Shown: positions 8,827 through 37,799 of the stretch, piece by piece | How positions within the stretch are numbered: position 1 is the first letter of the stretch | How the letters are laid out: each line of letters opens with the position of its first letter | NCBI RefSeq assembly: GCF_040683095.1 | Contig: NZ_JBFBCI010000009.1 | Coordinates: forward strand, 62,001 to 126,000 | Source of the DNA: Sphaerisporangium sp040683095 | Lineage (GTDB): Bacteria > Actinomycetota > Actinomycetes > Streptosporangiales > Streptosporangiaceae | Direction of reading: 5' to 3' | DNA length: 64,000 bases | Position numbers and translations under genes: made by a program | The notes under the pieces: model-generated | What the model was told of the DNA's origin: nothing | Databases searched by the model: none | What the model saw: the letters and a program-made list of their open reading frames with translations, nothing else

Positions 8827-8832
8827 CAATCA

Positions 8833-8851
8833 TGAGGTAAGGCTAACCTTA
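8833..8851. promoter_or_regulatory. Iron box 2 (IdeR/DmdR site)
   Basis: TGAGGTAAGGCTAACCTTA lies 6 bp from iron box 1 and 30 bases upstream of the formyltransferase. The pair probably controls both divergent transcripts. Confidence 0.88.
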
Positions 8852-8880
8852 GTTCCTCATATGGTGAGAGGGGATCGTCA

Positions 8881-9864
8881 ATGCGGGTCGTCATGTTCGG
8901 CTACCAGACCTGGGGGCATCGCACCTTGCAGGCGCTGCTGGACTCCGGCCACGAGGTCGCCCTCGTCGTCACCCACCCCAAGAGCGACCACGTCTACGAG
9001 CGGATCTGGGACGACTCGGTGGCCGAGCTCGCCGCCAAGCACGACGTCCCCGTCCTGCTGCGCCGCCGCCCCGGCGACGCCGAACTGCTCCAGGCGCTCA
9101 GGGGCGCCGCCCCCGACATCATCGTCGCCAACAACTGGCGCACCTGGCTGCCACCGGACATCTTCGACCTGCCCCCGCACGGCACGCTCAACATCCACGA
9201 CTCGCTGCTGCCCGCGTACGCGGGCTTCTCGCCGATCATCTGGGCGCTCATCAACGGCGAGACGGAGGTCGGCGTCACCGCGCACCGCATGGACGCCGGC
9301 CTGGACGCCGGGGACATCGTGCTCCAGCGCGCCGTGCCCGTGCGGCCCGGCGACACCGCCACCGACCTGTTCCACCGGACGGTCGACCTGATCGGCCCGG
9401 TCGTGCGCGAGTCGCTCGACCTCATCGCCACCGGCAGGGCGCGGTGGACGCCGCAGGACCGCGACCGGGCGAGCTTCTTCCACAAGCGGTCCATCGAGGA
9501 CAGCCGCATCGACTGGACCTGGCCGTCAGAGCACCTGGAGCGGCTCGTGCGCGCCCAGTCGGACCCGTATCCCAACGCGTTCACCTACTACGGCGGCGAG
9601 CGGATCCGCATCGTGTCCGCCGCCGTCTCCCGGGCCCGTTACGGCGGCACCCCCGGGCGCGTGTTCATCCGCGAGGACGACGGCGTGGTCATCGTGGCCG
9701 GGGCCGACGCGCGCACGGGACGGCGGCCGGGGCTGCTCGTCCGGCGGGTGCGCACCGACGACGGCGCCGAGTATCCCGCGCTGGAGTACTTCCGCGTCAT
9801 GGGCGGCTACCTCACCGCGCAGCCGCAGGCCCTCGCCCCGGCGGTCTCCGAACCGGTGTCCTGA
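8881..9864 (+). CDS. N5-hydroxyornithine formyltransferase (CchA-like)
   Basis: A 327-residue relative of methionyl-tRNA formyltransferase. The catalytic set is Asn104, His106 and Asp142 in LNIHDSLLPAYAGFSP and HRMDAGLDAGDIV; the C-terminal domain is OB-like. In coelichelin-type clusters this enzyme uses N10-formyl-tetrahydrofolate to formylate N5-hydroxyornithine, completing the hydroxamate. It is not the housekeeping Fmt, because it sits alone behind iron boxes and opposite the hydroxylase. ATG 8881 follows GAGAGGGGA by about 7 bases. Its stop codon lies in a 13-bp tandem repeat. Confidence 0.9.
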   Translation: MRVVMFGYQTWGHRTLQALLDSGHEVALVVTHPKSDHVYERIWDDSVAELAAKHDVPVLLRRRPGDAELLQALRGAAPDIIVANNWRTWLPPDIFDLPPHGTLNIHDSLLPAYAGFSPIIWALINGETEVGVTAHRMDAGLDAGDIVLQRAVPVRPGDTATDLFHRTVDLIGPVVRESLDLIATGRARWTPQDRDRASFFHKRSIEDSRIDWTWPSEHLERLVRAQSDPYPNAFTYYGGERIRIVSAAVSRARYGGTPGRVFIREDDGVVIVAGADARTGRRPGLLVRRVRTDDGAEYPALEYFRVMGGYLTAQPQALAPAVSEPVS

Positions 9865-9916
9865 GCCGGTGTCCTGAGCCGGTGTCCTGAGCCGCTGTCC
9901 TGAACCGGTCTCCTGA
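9852..9916. repeat. Five 13-bp tandem repeats starting at the formyltransferase stop
   Basis: The unit is (g/-)CCGGTGTCCTGA. The first copy supplies the last codons and the TGA stop of the formyltransferase, and four more copies follow with one or two changes each. Confidence 0.85.
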
Positions 9917-9925
9917 GCCGAGGGA

Positions 9926-9943
9926 GGCCCGCGCTCGCGGGCC
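9926..9943. terminator. Hairpin between converging genes
   Basis: GGCCCGCG and CGCGGGCC are perfect 8-bp arms around a 2-base centre (about 7 bp when folded). It lies between the ends of the formyltransferase and the importer ATPase gene. Confidence 0.5.
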
Positions 9944-9979
9944 CGCCCGTACCACCGCCCGCGGTCCGAGGCCCGCCGG

Positions 9980-10798
9980 TCAGGCCGTCACCGAGTCGCC
10001 GTCGTGGTGACGGCCCTTCGGGATGACCATGGGCGTGCCGCTGACCGGGTCCGTCGTGACCCGGCAGCGCAGCCCGAAGACGTCCTCCACGGCCTGCTCG
10101 GTGATGACGTCCGCCGGCGCGCCCTCGGCGACGATCCGGCCGGACTTCATCGCGATCACGTGGTCGGCGTACCGGCAGGCCTGGTTGAGGTCGTGCAGCA
10201 CCATCACGATCGTCCGCCCCTCGCGCCGGTTGAGGTCGGTGATCAGGTCCAGCACGTCGATCTGGTGGGCGAGGTCCAGGTACGTCGTCGGCTCGTCGAG
10301 CAGCAGCACCCCCGTGCCCTGGGCGACGGCCATGGCGATCCACGCGCGCTGGCGCTGCCCGCCGGACAGCTCGTCCACCGGCCGCTCCGCCAGCGCCGTC
10401 ATGCCGGTCGCGGCCAGCGCGTCACAGACGGCACGCTCGTCGGCCGCCGACCACTGCCGCCACCACGTCTGGTGCGGCGACCGGCCCCGGCCGACCAGGT
10501 CGGCGACGGTCAGGCCCTCCGGGGCGACCGGGCTCTGCGGCAGGATGCCGAGGCGCCGGGCCAGCTCCCGCGGTGGGATCGACCGCAGCGCCCGCCCGTC
10601 CAGCAGCACCTTCCCCTGGACGGGCGTCAGCAGCCGGGCCAGCGCGCGCAGCAGCGTCGACTTGCCGCAGGCGTTCGCGCCGACGATCGCGGTGACACGC
10701 CCCGGCGGGATCGTCACGTCCAGGTCCTCGACGACCGGGCGGTCGCGGTACGCCAGGCGCAGGCCGCTCGCCCTGAGGTCCGGATGGGGGGTCGGCAT
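9980..10798 (-). CDS. Ferric-siderophore ABC importer, ATPase subunit (FecE/CchE-like)
   Basis: 272 residues with Walker A GANACGKST (40-48), Q-loop around LPQSP, ABC signature LSGGQRQR (144-151) and Walker B GVLLLDEPTTYLD (163-175). A THR/SER-His switch follows in VLHDLNQ. The 'DEPTTYLDLAHQ' form is typical of FecE/FepC-type iron-siderophore ATPases. ATG 10798 is preceded by AGGAGG and starts 1 base after the permease stop, so the three importer genes form a tight leftward operon. Upstream in-frame triplets lie inside the permease gene and were not used. Confidence 0.93.
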   Translation of the reverse strand: MPTPHPDLRASGLRLAYRDRPVVEDLDVTIPPGRVTAIVGANACGKSTLLRALARLLTPVQGKVLLDGRALRSIPPRELARRLGILPQSPVAPEGLTVADLVGRGRSPHQTWWRQWSAADERAVCDALAATGMTALAERPVDELSGGQRQRAWIAMAVAQGTGVLLLDEPTTYLDLAHQIDVLDLITDLNRREGRTIVMVLHDLNQACRYADHVIAMKSGRIVAEGAPADVITEQAVEDVFGLRCRVTTDPVSGTPMVIPKGRHHDGDSVTA

Positions 10799-10799
10799 G

Positions 10800-11930
10800 C
10801 TAGCCTCCTGAGCCCGCGCGGTTGGCGCGGATGAGCAGCCAGAGCAGGACGGGCGCCCCGAGGACGCCCGTGACGACACCGACCGGGAGTTCGGTGCCGG
10901 AGATGAGCGTGCGGGCGGCCAGGTCGCCGGCCAGGACCACCAGGGCCCCGGTCAGCGCCGACGCCACCAGGGGAGGGTGGGCGTCCCCGGCCAGCCGCTG
11001 GGCGATCTGCGGCGCGGCGAGCGCCACGAACGCGATCGGCCCCGCCGCCGCGGTGGCGAACGCCACCAGCCCGACGCCGGTCAGCGTCAGCGCGAGCCGG
11101 ACCGGTTGCACGCGGGTGCCGAGCGCGGCGGCGACGTCGTCCCCGAGTTGCAACGTGCGCAGCAGGCGGCCGAGCACCAGTGCCACGGGCAGCAGCACGG
11201 CCACGGCGACGGCGAGTGGCACCGCGTCCCCGGCCGACCGGCCGTTGAGGTTGCCCACCAGCCAGCCGAGCGCGGCCTGCGCCTGGAAGCGGCCGCCCCG
11301 GGCCAGCAGGAAGTCGGTCGCGCTCGAGCAGATCCACGACAGGCCGATGCCGACCAGGACGATGCGGTAGCCGGTCGTGCCGCGCCGCCACGCCAGCGCG
11401 TACACCAGCAGGGCCGTGGCCAGCGCGCCGAGCAGCCCGAGGGCCTGGACGCCCGGCCCGGCGTCCCAGCCCAGCACGATGCCCGCGACGACCGCCGTCC
11501 CCGCGCCCGCGGTGAGGCCGATCATGTCGGGGCTGGCCAGCGGGTTGCGCGTCATCGTCTGGAACAGCGCGCCGGAGACGGCGAACGCGGCGCCCGCCAG
11601 CAGGCCGACCGCCGCGCGCGGCAGCCGCAGCTCTCTGACCACCAGCAGCGTCCCGGGGTCACCCTGGCCCGCCAGGGCCTTCATCACGTCCACCAGGCCG
11701 ATCGGGACCTCGCCGATCGAGACGCCCCAGCAGAACACCAGGAAGGTGGCGGCCAGCAGCGCCGCGCACACCACGACCAGGCGGGGACGCAGGACGCCGG
11801 AGACGGGCGGGACGGCGAGCCGCAAGCGGCGCGGCGCGAGAACGGTCCGGCCGGTGCGCGGCCTTCCGCCGGTACGGGGCCCGGCGGTGCCGGAGGCGCG
11901 GAGCTTCCCGGCGCCCGAGGTGCGGACCAC
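10800..11930 (-). CDS. FecCD-family siderophore permease (second subunit)
   Basis: 376 residues. A basic N-terminal extension of about 45 residues precedes roughly ten hydrophobic helices. The family pattern is clear: ELRLPRA, GALFQTMTRNPLASPDMIG, GDDVAAALG and GPIAFVALAAPQIA. It forms half of the membrane channel for the ferric siderophore with the neighbouring permease. GTG 11930 follows GGAGGTG and lies 3 bases after the upstream permease stop, giving near-coupled translation. Confidence 0.92.
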   Translation of the reverse strand: MVRTSGAGKLRASGTAGPRTGGRPRTGRTVLAPRRLRLAVPPVSGVLRPRLVVVCAALLAATFLVFCWGVSIGEVPIGLVDVMKALAGQGDPGTLLVVRELRLPRAAVGLLAGAAFAVSGALFQTMTRNPLASPDMIGLTAGAGTAVVAGIVLGWDAGPGVQALGLLGALATALLVYALAWRRGTTGYRIVLVGIGLSWICSSATDFLLARGGRFQAQAALGWLVGNLNGRSAGDAVPLAVAVAVLLPVALVLGRLLRTLQLGDDVAAALGTRVQPVRLALTLTGVGLVAFATAAAGPIAFVALAAPQIAQRLAGDAHPPLVASALTGALVVLAGDLAARTLISGTELPVGVVTGVLGAPVLLWLLIRANRAGSGG

Positions 11931-11933
11931 GGC

Positions 11934-12959
11934 TCACACCTCCGCGAGCCGGCGACGGCGCACCATGGCGATGAAGAACGGCCCGCCGATGAACGCGATG
12001 AGCACCCCGGCCTGGAGTTCGACGGGACGGACGACGACCCGTCCCACGATGTCCGCGGCGAGCAGCAGGCACGGCGCGAGCAGCGCCGACAGCGGCAGCA
12101 GCCAGCGGTGGTCCGGCCCGATGCCCGCGCGCTCGGCGAGCACCCGCGCGGCGTGCGGGATCACCAGGCCGAGGAAGACGACCGGGCCGATGACCGCGAC
12201 CGTGGCGCCGGTCAGTAGCGTGACCGCGGCGACGCCCTGCATGCGCACCAGCCCGAGCCGCCGTCCGAGCGAGGCCGCCACGTCGTCGCCGAGGGCGAGG
12301 CTGTTCAGCGCGGGCGCGCACGCCAGCGCCAGCAGCGCGCCCGCGGCGAGGAACGGGAGCACGCGCAGCACCGTGGCGCCGGTCTGGTCGGCCAGCGAGC
12401 CGGCGTTCCAGAAGCGGTAGCGGTTGAGCGCGTCCGGGTCGGTCAGGACGATGGCGCCGGTCAGCGAGGTGAGCAGCGAGGTCACCGCGATGCCGGCGAG
12501 CGCGAGCTTGACCGGCGTCAGCCCCGAGCGGCCCAGCCTGCCGAGCGAGAACACCAGGACGCCGGCGACGAGCGCGCCGGCGAACGCGAACCAGACGTAT
12601 CCGTACAGAGAGCCGAGCCCGAGCACCGCGACCGCGAACACGATGGCGAAGGCGGCTCCGGCGCTGACGCCGAGCACGCCGGGGTCGGCCAGCGGGTTGC
12701 GGGTCAGGGCCTGCATGAGCGCGCCCGCGAGCCCGAGGGCGGCGCCGGAGGCGAGGCCGAGCGCCGTGCGGGGCACGCGGACCGTCCAGACGATGTTCTC
12801 GGCCAGCCGGTTCCCTGGGCGCCCGGCCAGGGCGCCCAGCACCTGGTCGAGGGGCACGTTCCGCGCGCCGAGGGCGACCGAGAGCAGGCAGAGGACGAGC
12901 AGGACGGCGCCGAGCGACGCCAGGAGGAGCGCGGGCCGAAGCCCTCCGGCGCGGGTCAC
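11934..12959 (-). CDS. FecCD-family siderophore permease (first subunit)
   Basis: 341 residues, with about ten membrane segments and conserved RVPRTALGL, GALMQALTRNPLADPGVLGVSAGA, GDDVAASLG and GPVVFLGLVIPHAAR. It is the first gene of the importer operon, starting at GTG 12959 with GGAG 8-9 bases upstream. Iron box 3 lies 25 bases beyond its start, divergent from the NRPS. The binding-protein gene of this importer is not in the operon but at 34.4 kb. Confidence 0.92.
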   Translation of the reverse strand: MTRAGGLRPALLLASLGAVLLVLCLLSVALGARNVPLDQVLGALAGRPGNRLAENIVWTVRVPRTALGLASGAALGLAGALMQALTRNPLADPGVLGVSAGAAFAIVFAVAVLGLGSLYGYVWFAFAGALVAGVLVFSLGRLGRSGLTPVKLALAGIAVTSLLTSLTGAIVLTDPDALNRYRFWNAGSLADQTGATVLRVLPFLAAGALLALACAPALNSLALGDDVAASLGRRLGLVRMQGVAAVTLLTGATVAVIGPVVFLGLVIPHAARVLAERAGIGPDHRWLLPLSALLAPCLLLAADIVGRVVVRPVELQAGVLIAFIGGPFFIAMVRRRRLAEV

Positions 12960-12983
12960 CGAACTGTCTCCACTGCGACTTCC

Positions 12984-13002
12984 TTAGGTTAGGCGAACCT
13001 TA
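12984..13002. promoter_or_regulatory. Iron box 3
   Basis: TTAGGTTAGGCGAACCTTA differs from the consensus TTAGGTTAGGCTAACCTAA at two positions. It is placed to control the leftward importer operon. Confidence 0.88.
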
Positions 13003-13037
13003 TTTCGGCCCTGAAATCACGCCTCGGGGTCTGTGAC

Positions 13038-13056
13038 TTAGGTAAACCTTACCTTA
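13038..13056. promoter_or_regulatory. Iron box 4
   Basis: TTAGGTAAACCTTACCTTA matches the iron-box pattern. It lies 65 bases upstream of the NRPS start at 13122, on the NRPS side of the divergent region. Confidence 0.87.
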
Positions 13057-13121
13057 GTATGGGCGCCGATCGCGGTCGGACTCCGGCCGGTTTCGTCCAA
13101 CCGTGGGAGGGTTCGTCACCT

Positions 13122-33863
<20,742 letters not shown>

Positions 33864-34052
33864 GTCCGCCCGCCCCACGAACGGACAAGCCCGTCGCACC
33901 ATGAACAACCGGGCCGGAACGGCCGCGTCACGAACAGCGAGGCCACGAACAACGAGATCACGACCGCCCCCGACCACTGACCGACCAGACCACATAGAAC
34001 GAGTCCGGCACGCGAGTATGAGCCCGGCACGCCACAACACGAGGAGACGAAA

Positions 34053-34262
34053 GTGACCAACCCCTTCGAGGACGCCGACGGCGTGTACTCGGTGCTCGTC
34101 AACGGCGAGAACCAGCACAGCCTGTGGCCGGAGTTCGGGGAGATCCCGGTGGGCTGGACGCTCGTCCACGGCCCCGGCCCCCGCCAGGAATGCCTGGACC
34201 ACATCGAGACCAACTGGACCGACATGCGCCCGAAGAGCCTCGCCGACCGCGAGGCAAGCTGA
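34053..34262 (+). CDS. MbtH-like NRPS accessory protein
   Basis: 69 residues with the MbtH signature NxEnQhSLWP (NGENQHSLWPEFGEIPVGW) and the C-terminal half EtNWTDMRPKSL. MbtH proteins bind A domains and are needed for their folding or adenylation activity. GTG 34053 follows GAGGAG by 6 bases. It lies 189 bp after the NRPS on the same strand and is probably in the same transcript, like cchK in coelichelin clusters. Confidence 0.95.
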   Translation: MTNPFEDADGVYSVLVNGENQHSLWPEFGEIPVGWTLVHGPGPRQECLDHIETNWTDMRPKSLADREAS

Positions 34263-34304
34263 CAGAACCGCTCGTCACCACCCGAGACAGACAGCGTCAC
34301 GGGC

Positions 34305-34340
34305 GTGGCCGCCGGACCAGGACAAAGGTCCGGCGGCCAC
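34305..34340. terminator. Bidirectional hairpin after mbtH-like gene
   Basis: Perfect 14-bp arms (34305-34318 and 34327-34340) with an 8-base loop. It separates the rightward mbtH-like gene from the leftward binding-protein gene. Confidence 0.8.
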
Positions 34341-34395
34341 CAGAGGTCGTCCGCGCCTGGCCGCGCCGGGCGGGTGCGTACGGCATGGACGTCGA

Positions 34396-35469
34396 TCAGG
34401 ACTGCGGTCGCGGGACCTCGGTGGCCGGGTCGCCGTCCACGGCGGCGGCGAGTTGCGGGACGAGGCGGTCCAGGGTGTACGGCAGGCTCAGCACCGAGAC
34501 GAACGACAGCGCGTTGCCGTAGTCGCCGCTGTCCTTCACGAACACCTCGCGGCCCTGCTTGACCACGTCGAGGTCGGCGTACAGCTTGTCCTGGTGGAGC
34601 TTGGCCGGGTCCGTGGCCGGGTCGCCGACGATCCACACGATGGACTTGGCGTCGAGCAGGTCGGTCCGCTCCTTGCTGATGTTCGCGCCGAACCGGTCCC
34701 CGACCGCCTTGTCCAGGCCCTCCGGGATCGTGAAGCCGAGCGAGGTGAGGACGCGCGAGCGGCCGTCCTGCGAGCCGAATACGAATACCCCTTCGTAGGG
34801 GGTGGCGATGACGCCGGTCGCTCCCACGAACTCCGGGTGCTCGGCCTTCGCCGCGGCGAAGCGGTCCTCGACCCCCTTGACCAGGGCCTCGGCCTCGGCC
34901 TCCTTCCCGAGTGCCCGGCCGATGACCTCGGTCTGCCGCTGCCACGGAACCCCGTAGTCGTTGTACTCCTTCGGCTGGGCCACCACCGGGGCGATCTTCG
35001 ACAGGGTCTCGTACTGCTCCTTCGTCACCCCCGAGTACACCGCGAGGATCAGGTCCGGGGCGAGGGCGGCGATCTTCTCCACCTGCGGGCCGGTGCCGGT
35101 GTCCTTGAGCACGGTCGGGGCGGTGGCGCCGTTCAGCTTCGTGCTCGCCCACGGGCCGATCGCGCCCGGATAGCCGCCGAGCCACTCGGTGGTGCCGACC
35201 GGGACCGTGCCCAGCGCCACCACGGCGTCCTGGTCGGTCAGGCCGACCGTGACGACCCGCTTGGGCGCGGCGGAGATGGTCGTACTGCCGAATTTGTGCT
35301 CGATGGTCACCGGGAAGGCGGCGGACGCCGGCGCGGAGCCGGTGGCGGCGGGGGCGGTGGACCCGGCGGTACCGGAACCCGGGCTCGAGCCGCAGGCGGC
35401 GACGGCGCCGAAGAGCAGGACGGACGCGAGAGCCGCGGCCGTCCGGCCGCCTCTCAGGGTGCGGAGCAT
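34396..35469 (-). CDS. Iron-siderophore ABC importer, substrate-binding lipoprotein
   Basis: 357 residues with a lipoprotein signal (basic start, hydrophobic core, lipobox AVAAC at about residues 22-26) and the FecB/FepB type-III binding-protein fold (KRVVTVGLTDQDAVVALGTVPVG; APDLILAVYSG). It would be anchored outside the membrane, capture the ferric siderophore and deliver it to the FecCD permeases encoded at 10.8-13 kb. ATG 35469 follows GAAGGA by 8-9 bases. I see no iron box directly upstream, only a 37-bp repeat array. It may be transcribed from the exporter promoter or from an unrecognised one. Confidence 0.92.
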   Translation of the reverse strand: MLRTLRGGRTAAALASVLLFGAVAACGSSPGSGTAGSTAPAATGSAPASAAFPVTIEHKFGSTTISAAPKRVVTVGLTDQDAVVALGTVPVGTTEWLGGYPGAIGPWASTKLNGATAPTVLKDTGTGPQVEKIAALAPDLILAVYSGVTKEQYETLSKIAPVVAQPKEYNDYGVPWQRQTEVIGRALGKEAEAEALVKGVEDRFAAAKAEHPEFVGATGVIATPYEGVFVFGSQDGRSRVLTSLGFTIPEGLDKAVGDRFGANISKERTDLLDAKSIVWIVGDPATDPAKLHQDKLYADLDVVKQGREVFVKDSGDYGNALSFVSVLSLPYTLDRLVPQLAAAVDGDPATEVPRPQS

Positions 35470-35520
35470 CAGGGGTTCCTTCGTGTCAGATCAGCTGGTG
35501 CGGGTCATGGCTGGGGGAAG

Positions 35521-35706
35521 CTGTGCGGCGGGTACGGGCTCATGGGCTGGGCGGCAAGTCGCGCGGCCGGTGCGGCTCGTCGGCCGAGGGATAAGTTGTG
35601 CGGCGCATGTGGCTCATGGAGTGGAAGGGAGATTGTGCGGCCGGTGCGGCTAATCGGTTGAGGGACAGGTTGTGCGGCGGGTGCGGCTTACCGGCGAAGG
35701 GATGGA
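35521..35706. repeat. Five 37-bp imperfect tandem repeats between binding protein and exporter
   Basis: Units begin at about 35521, 35560, 35596, 35633 and 35670. Each starts near TTGTGCGGC(C/G)GGTGCGGCT and continues with a purine-rich tail. The last unit overlaps the 3' end of the exporter gene and encodes its final residues. Confidence 0.75.
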
Positions 35707-37799
35707 TCGGACGGCGGGTGCGGGTCCTGGTCCGGGGGAAGGACGGGGCGGGCCTGTGACCACGCCTCCCACAGCACGGCGTAGGGCCCGCCGGCCGCGC
35801 GCAGCTCGTCGTGGCGGCCGCTCTCGACGACGCGGCCGCCGTCCATGACGACGACGCGGTCCGCCGTGGCGGCCTGGGTGAGGCGATGGGCGACGATCAG
35901 GGCGGTACGGCCCTCGATCGCCCGCTCGGCGGACCGCTCCAGCACACGGGCGCCGGCGCTTCCGGCCTCGGCCGTCGCCTCGTCGAGCACCGCGACCGGG
36001 GGATCGGCCAGCACCATCCGGGCCAGGGCGAGCTGCTGCACCTGCGCGGCGGTGAGGCGGTGACCGCCCTCGCCGACGACCGTGAGCAGGCCCTCGGGCA
36101 GGGTCTCGGCCCAGCCGAGCGCTCCGACGCGGTCGAGCGCCGCGCGCAGTTCGTCGTCGGTCGCCTCCGGCATGGCGAGCCGCAGGTCGTCGGCGAGGGG
36201 CCCGGCGAAGACGTGCGTCTCCTGCGTGACCAGCATGACATCCGGGTCGATCCTGGAGGCCTGGTTGGTCTGGATCGTCAGGTTGCTCGGGTCGGATCCG
36301 CCGTCGTCGGTCCCGGGGCGGGAGGGTACGGTCACGCGGACGGTTCCGGTGGTGGGGGTGTGGACGCCGGCGACGAGCTTGGCGAGGGTCGTCTTGCCCG
36401 CCCCGCTCGCGCCGATCAGTGCCACGTGCTCGCCCGCCGCGAGGGCGAGGTCCACGTCCCGCAGCACGGGCCTGCCCGGCTCGTACGCGTGCCCGAGCCC
36501 GGCCACCGTCACGACCGCGCCCGTCCTGTCAGAGCCCGTCACGACCGCGCCCGTCCCGTCGGAGCCCGTCCCGTCGGAGCGCGACCCGCTCGTGCCGGCT
36601 CCGTTCGCGTGCGACCCGTTCGTGCCCGGGCCATGGGCGTGGGGTGCGGGGGGGTGTCCCGGGCGCGGAGCGGTGGTGTGTCCGGCGCGCGTGGCCGGGC
36701 GCGGAGCCTCAGGGGCGGGCAGGTCGGTGACGCCGACGAGGCGGGCGAGGCCGGCGGCGGCGACCTGGGCGTCGTCCATCAGGACCAGGGCGGAGTTGAT
36801 CGGGCCGAACAGACTGTGGAAGTAGAGGGCGGCGGCGGTCGCCGTGCCGATGGAGGCCGACCCGCCGCGCACGAGCAGGAGCCCGGCGAGCAGCACCGCG
36901 GCCAGACCCGCGTACTCGGCGATGTGCAGGCGGCTGTAGAAGCGCAGCACCAGGCCGACGCCGCGCATGGTGAGATCCAGCGCAGCCCTCGACCGCTCGG
37001 CCGTCTTCCCGGCGTGGTCCCGCTCCAGGCGGAACGCCCGGACGGTGGCGGCGCCGCCGATGGTGTCGAGCAGTTGCTGCTGCATGTCCCCGGCGGCGAC
37101 GCGCTGTTCGGCGTACAGCGGGACGGCCCGGCGGACGTACCAGCGCGCGGTGTGGAGCTGGACGGGGACGGCCACCAGCGCGGCGACCAGGAACCGCCAG
37201 TCGAGCACGGCCATCGCGGCGAGGGTCAGCACGATGGCGAGCAGCGAGCGGGCCAGTTCGGGCAGCGCGGTGCGCACCGCCTCGGCCACCCGGGCGACGT
37301 CGGCGGTGACGCGCGCGGTCAGGTCGCCCGAGCCCGCCCGTTCCACCTGCTCCAGGGGGAGGTGCAGAGCCCGGTCGACGAACCGTTCGCGCAGCCGGGC
37401 CAGTACCGTCTCGCCGAGCCGGGAGACCAGCGAGAGGCCGAGCGCCGTGGCCAGTCCCTGCGTGACCGCGACGACCACCAGCAGCACCACGGGCACGGTC
37501 AGCGCGGCGGGGCGCCGGTCGGCGACCAGGTCCACGACCCGTCCGAGCAGCGGCTGCGTCATCAGCCCGATCGCGGTCGCCGCCACCATGACGGCGAACC
37601 CGCCCGCCGCGAGCCCGCGATGGGGACGCAGCAGTTCGCGCACGGCGGCCCGTGTCCGCCGGGGTGTCGCGGTGGGCAACAGCTCACGCCCGGCGCCGCC
37701 ACCCGACCTGGACCCGGCCCTCACGGGCGCCACGGGTGCGGTGGTCTCTTCGAGGGCCACGGGAGTCTCCGGTGTGCCAAGGGTGGTGCCGTCGTTCAT
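35688..37799 (-). CDS. ABC exporter half, canonical Walker motifs but altered signature (LTAAQ)
   Basis: 703 residues: six transmembrane helices (about 60-350) then a nucleotide-binding domain. Walker A GASGAGKTT (about 461-469), Walker B VAVLDEATAEAG (about 600) and a switch His (VAHRLT) are intact. The ABC signature is LTAAQ (about 581) instead of LSGGQ. A low-complexity Gly/Ser/Thr/His linker of about 70 residues joins the two domains. ATG 37799 overlaps the upstream stop as ATGA. With the next gene it forms a heterodimer, most probably the siderophore exporter in view of the iron box and position. Confidence 0.88.
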   Translation of the reverse strand: MNDGTTLGTPETPVALEETTAPVAPVRAGSRSGGGAGRELLPTATPRRTRAAVRELLRPHRGLAAGGFAVMVAATAIGLMTQPLLGRVVDLVADRRPAALTVPVVLLVVVAVTQGLATALGLSLVSRLGETVLARLRERFVDRALHLPLEQVERAGSGDLTARVTADVARVAEAVRTALPELARSLLAIVLTLAAMAVLDWRFLVAALVAVPVQLHTARWYVRRAVPLYAEQRVAAGDMQQQLLDTIGGAATVRAFRLERDHAGKTAERSRAALDLTMRGVGLVLRFYSRLHIAEYAGLAAVLLAGLLLVRGGSASIGTATAAALYFHSLFGPINSALVLMDDAQVAAAGLARLVGVTDLPAPEAPRPATRAGHTTAPRPGHPPAPHAHGPGTNGSHANGAGTSGSRSDGTGSDGTGAVVTGSDRTGAVVTVAGLGHAYEPGRPVLRDVDLALAAGEHVALIGASGAGKTTLAKLVAGVHTPTTGTVRVTVPSRPGTDDGGSDPSNLTIQTNQASRIDPDVMLVTQETHVFAGPLADDLRLAMPEATDDELRAALDRVGALGWAETLPEGLLTVVGEGGHRLTAAQVQQLALARMVLADPPVAVLDEATAEAGSAGARVLERSAERAIEGRTALIVAHRLTQAATADRVVVMDGGRVVESGRHDELRAAGGPYAVLWEAWSQARPVLPPDQDPHPPSDPSLRR

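Noticed and set aside
8770..8829. A longer hydroxylase starting at 8829
   Set aside because: It would place the start between the two iron boxes; AAAGGAGG points to GTG 8769.
7003..8835. A 610-codon plus-strand frame over the reductase and hydroxylase
   Set aside because: The minus strand encodes clear FAD/NADPH motifs; the plus-strand translation is Gly/Arg/Val repeats and crosses the iron boxes.
13059..13061. ATG 13059 as the NRPS start
   Set aside because: It directly abuts iron box 4 and has no ribosome binding site; GTG 13122 has GGGAGGG 10 bases upstream.
35521..35706. CRISPR array
   Set aside because: The 37-bp units are directly tandem with no unique spacers and there are no cas genes.
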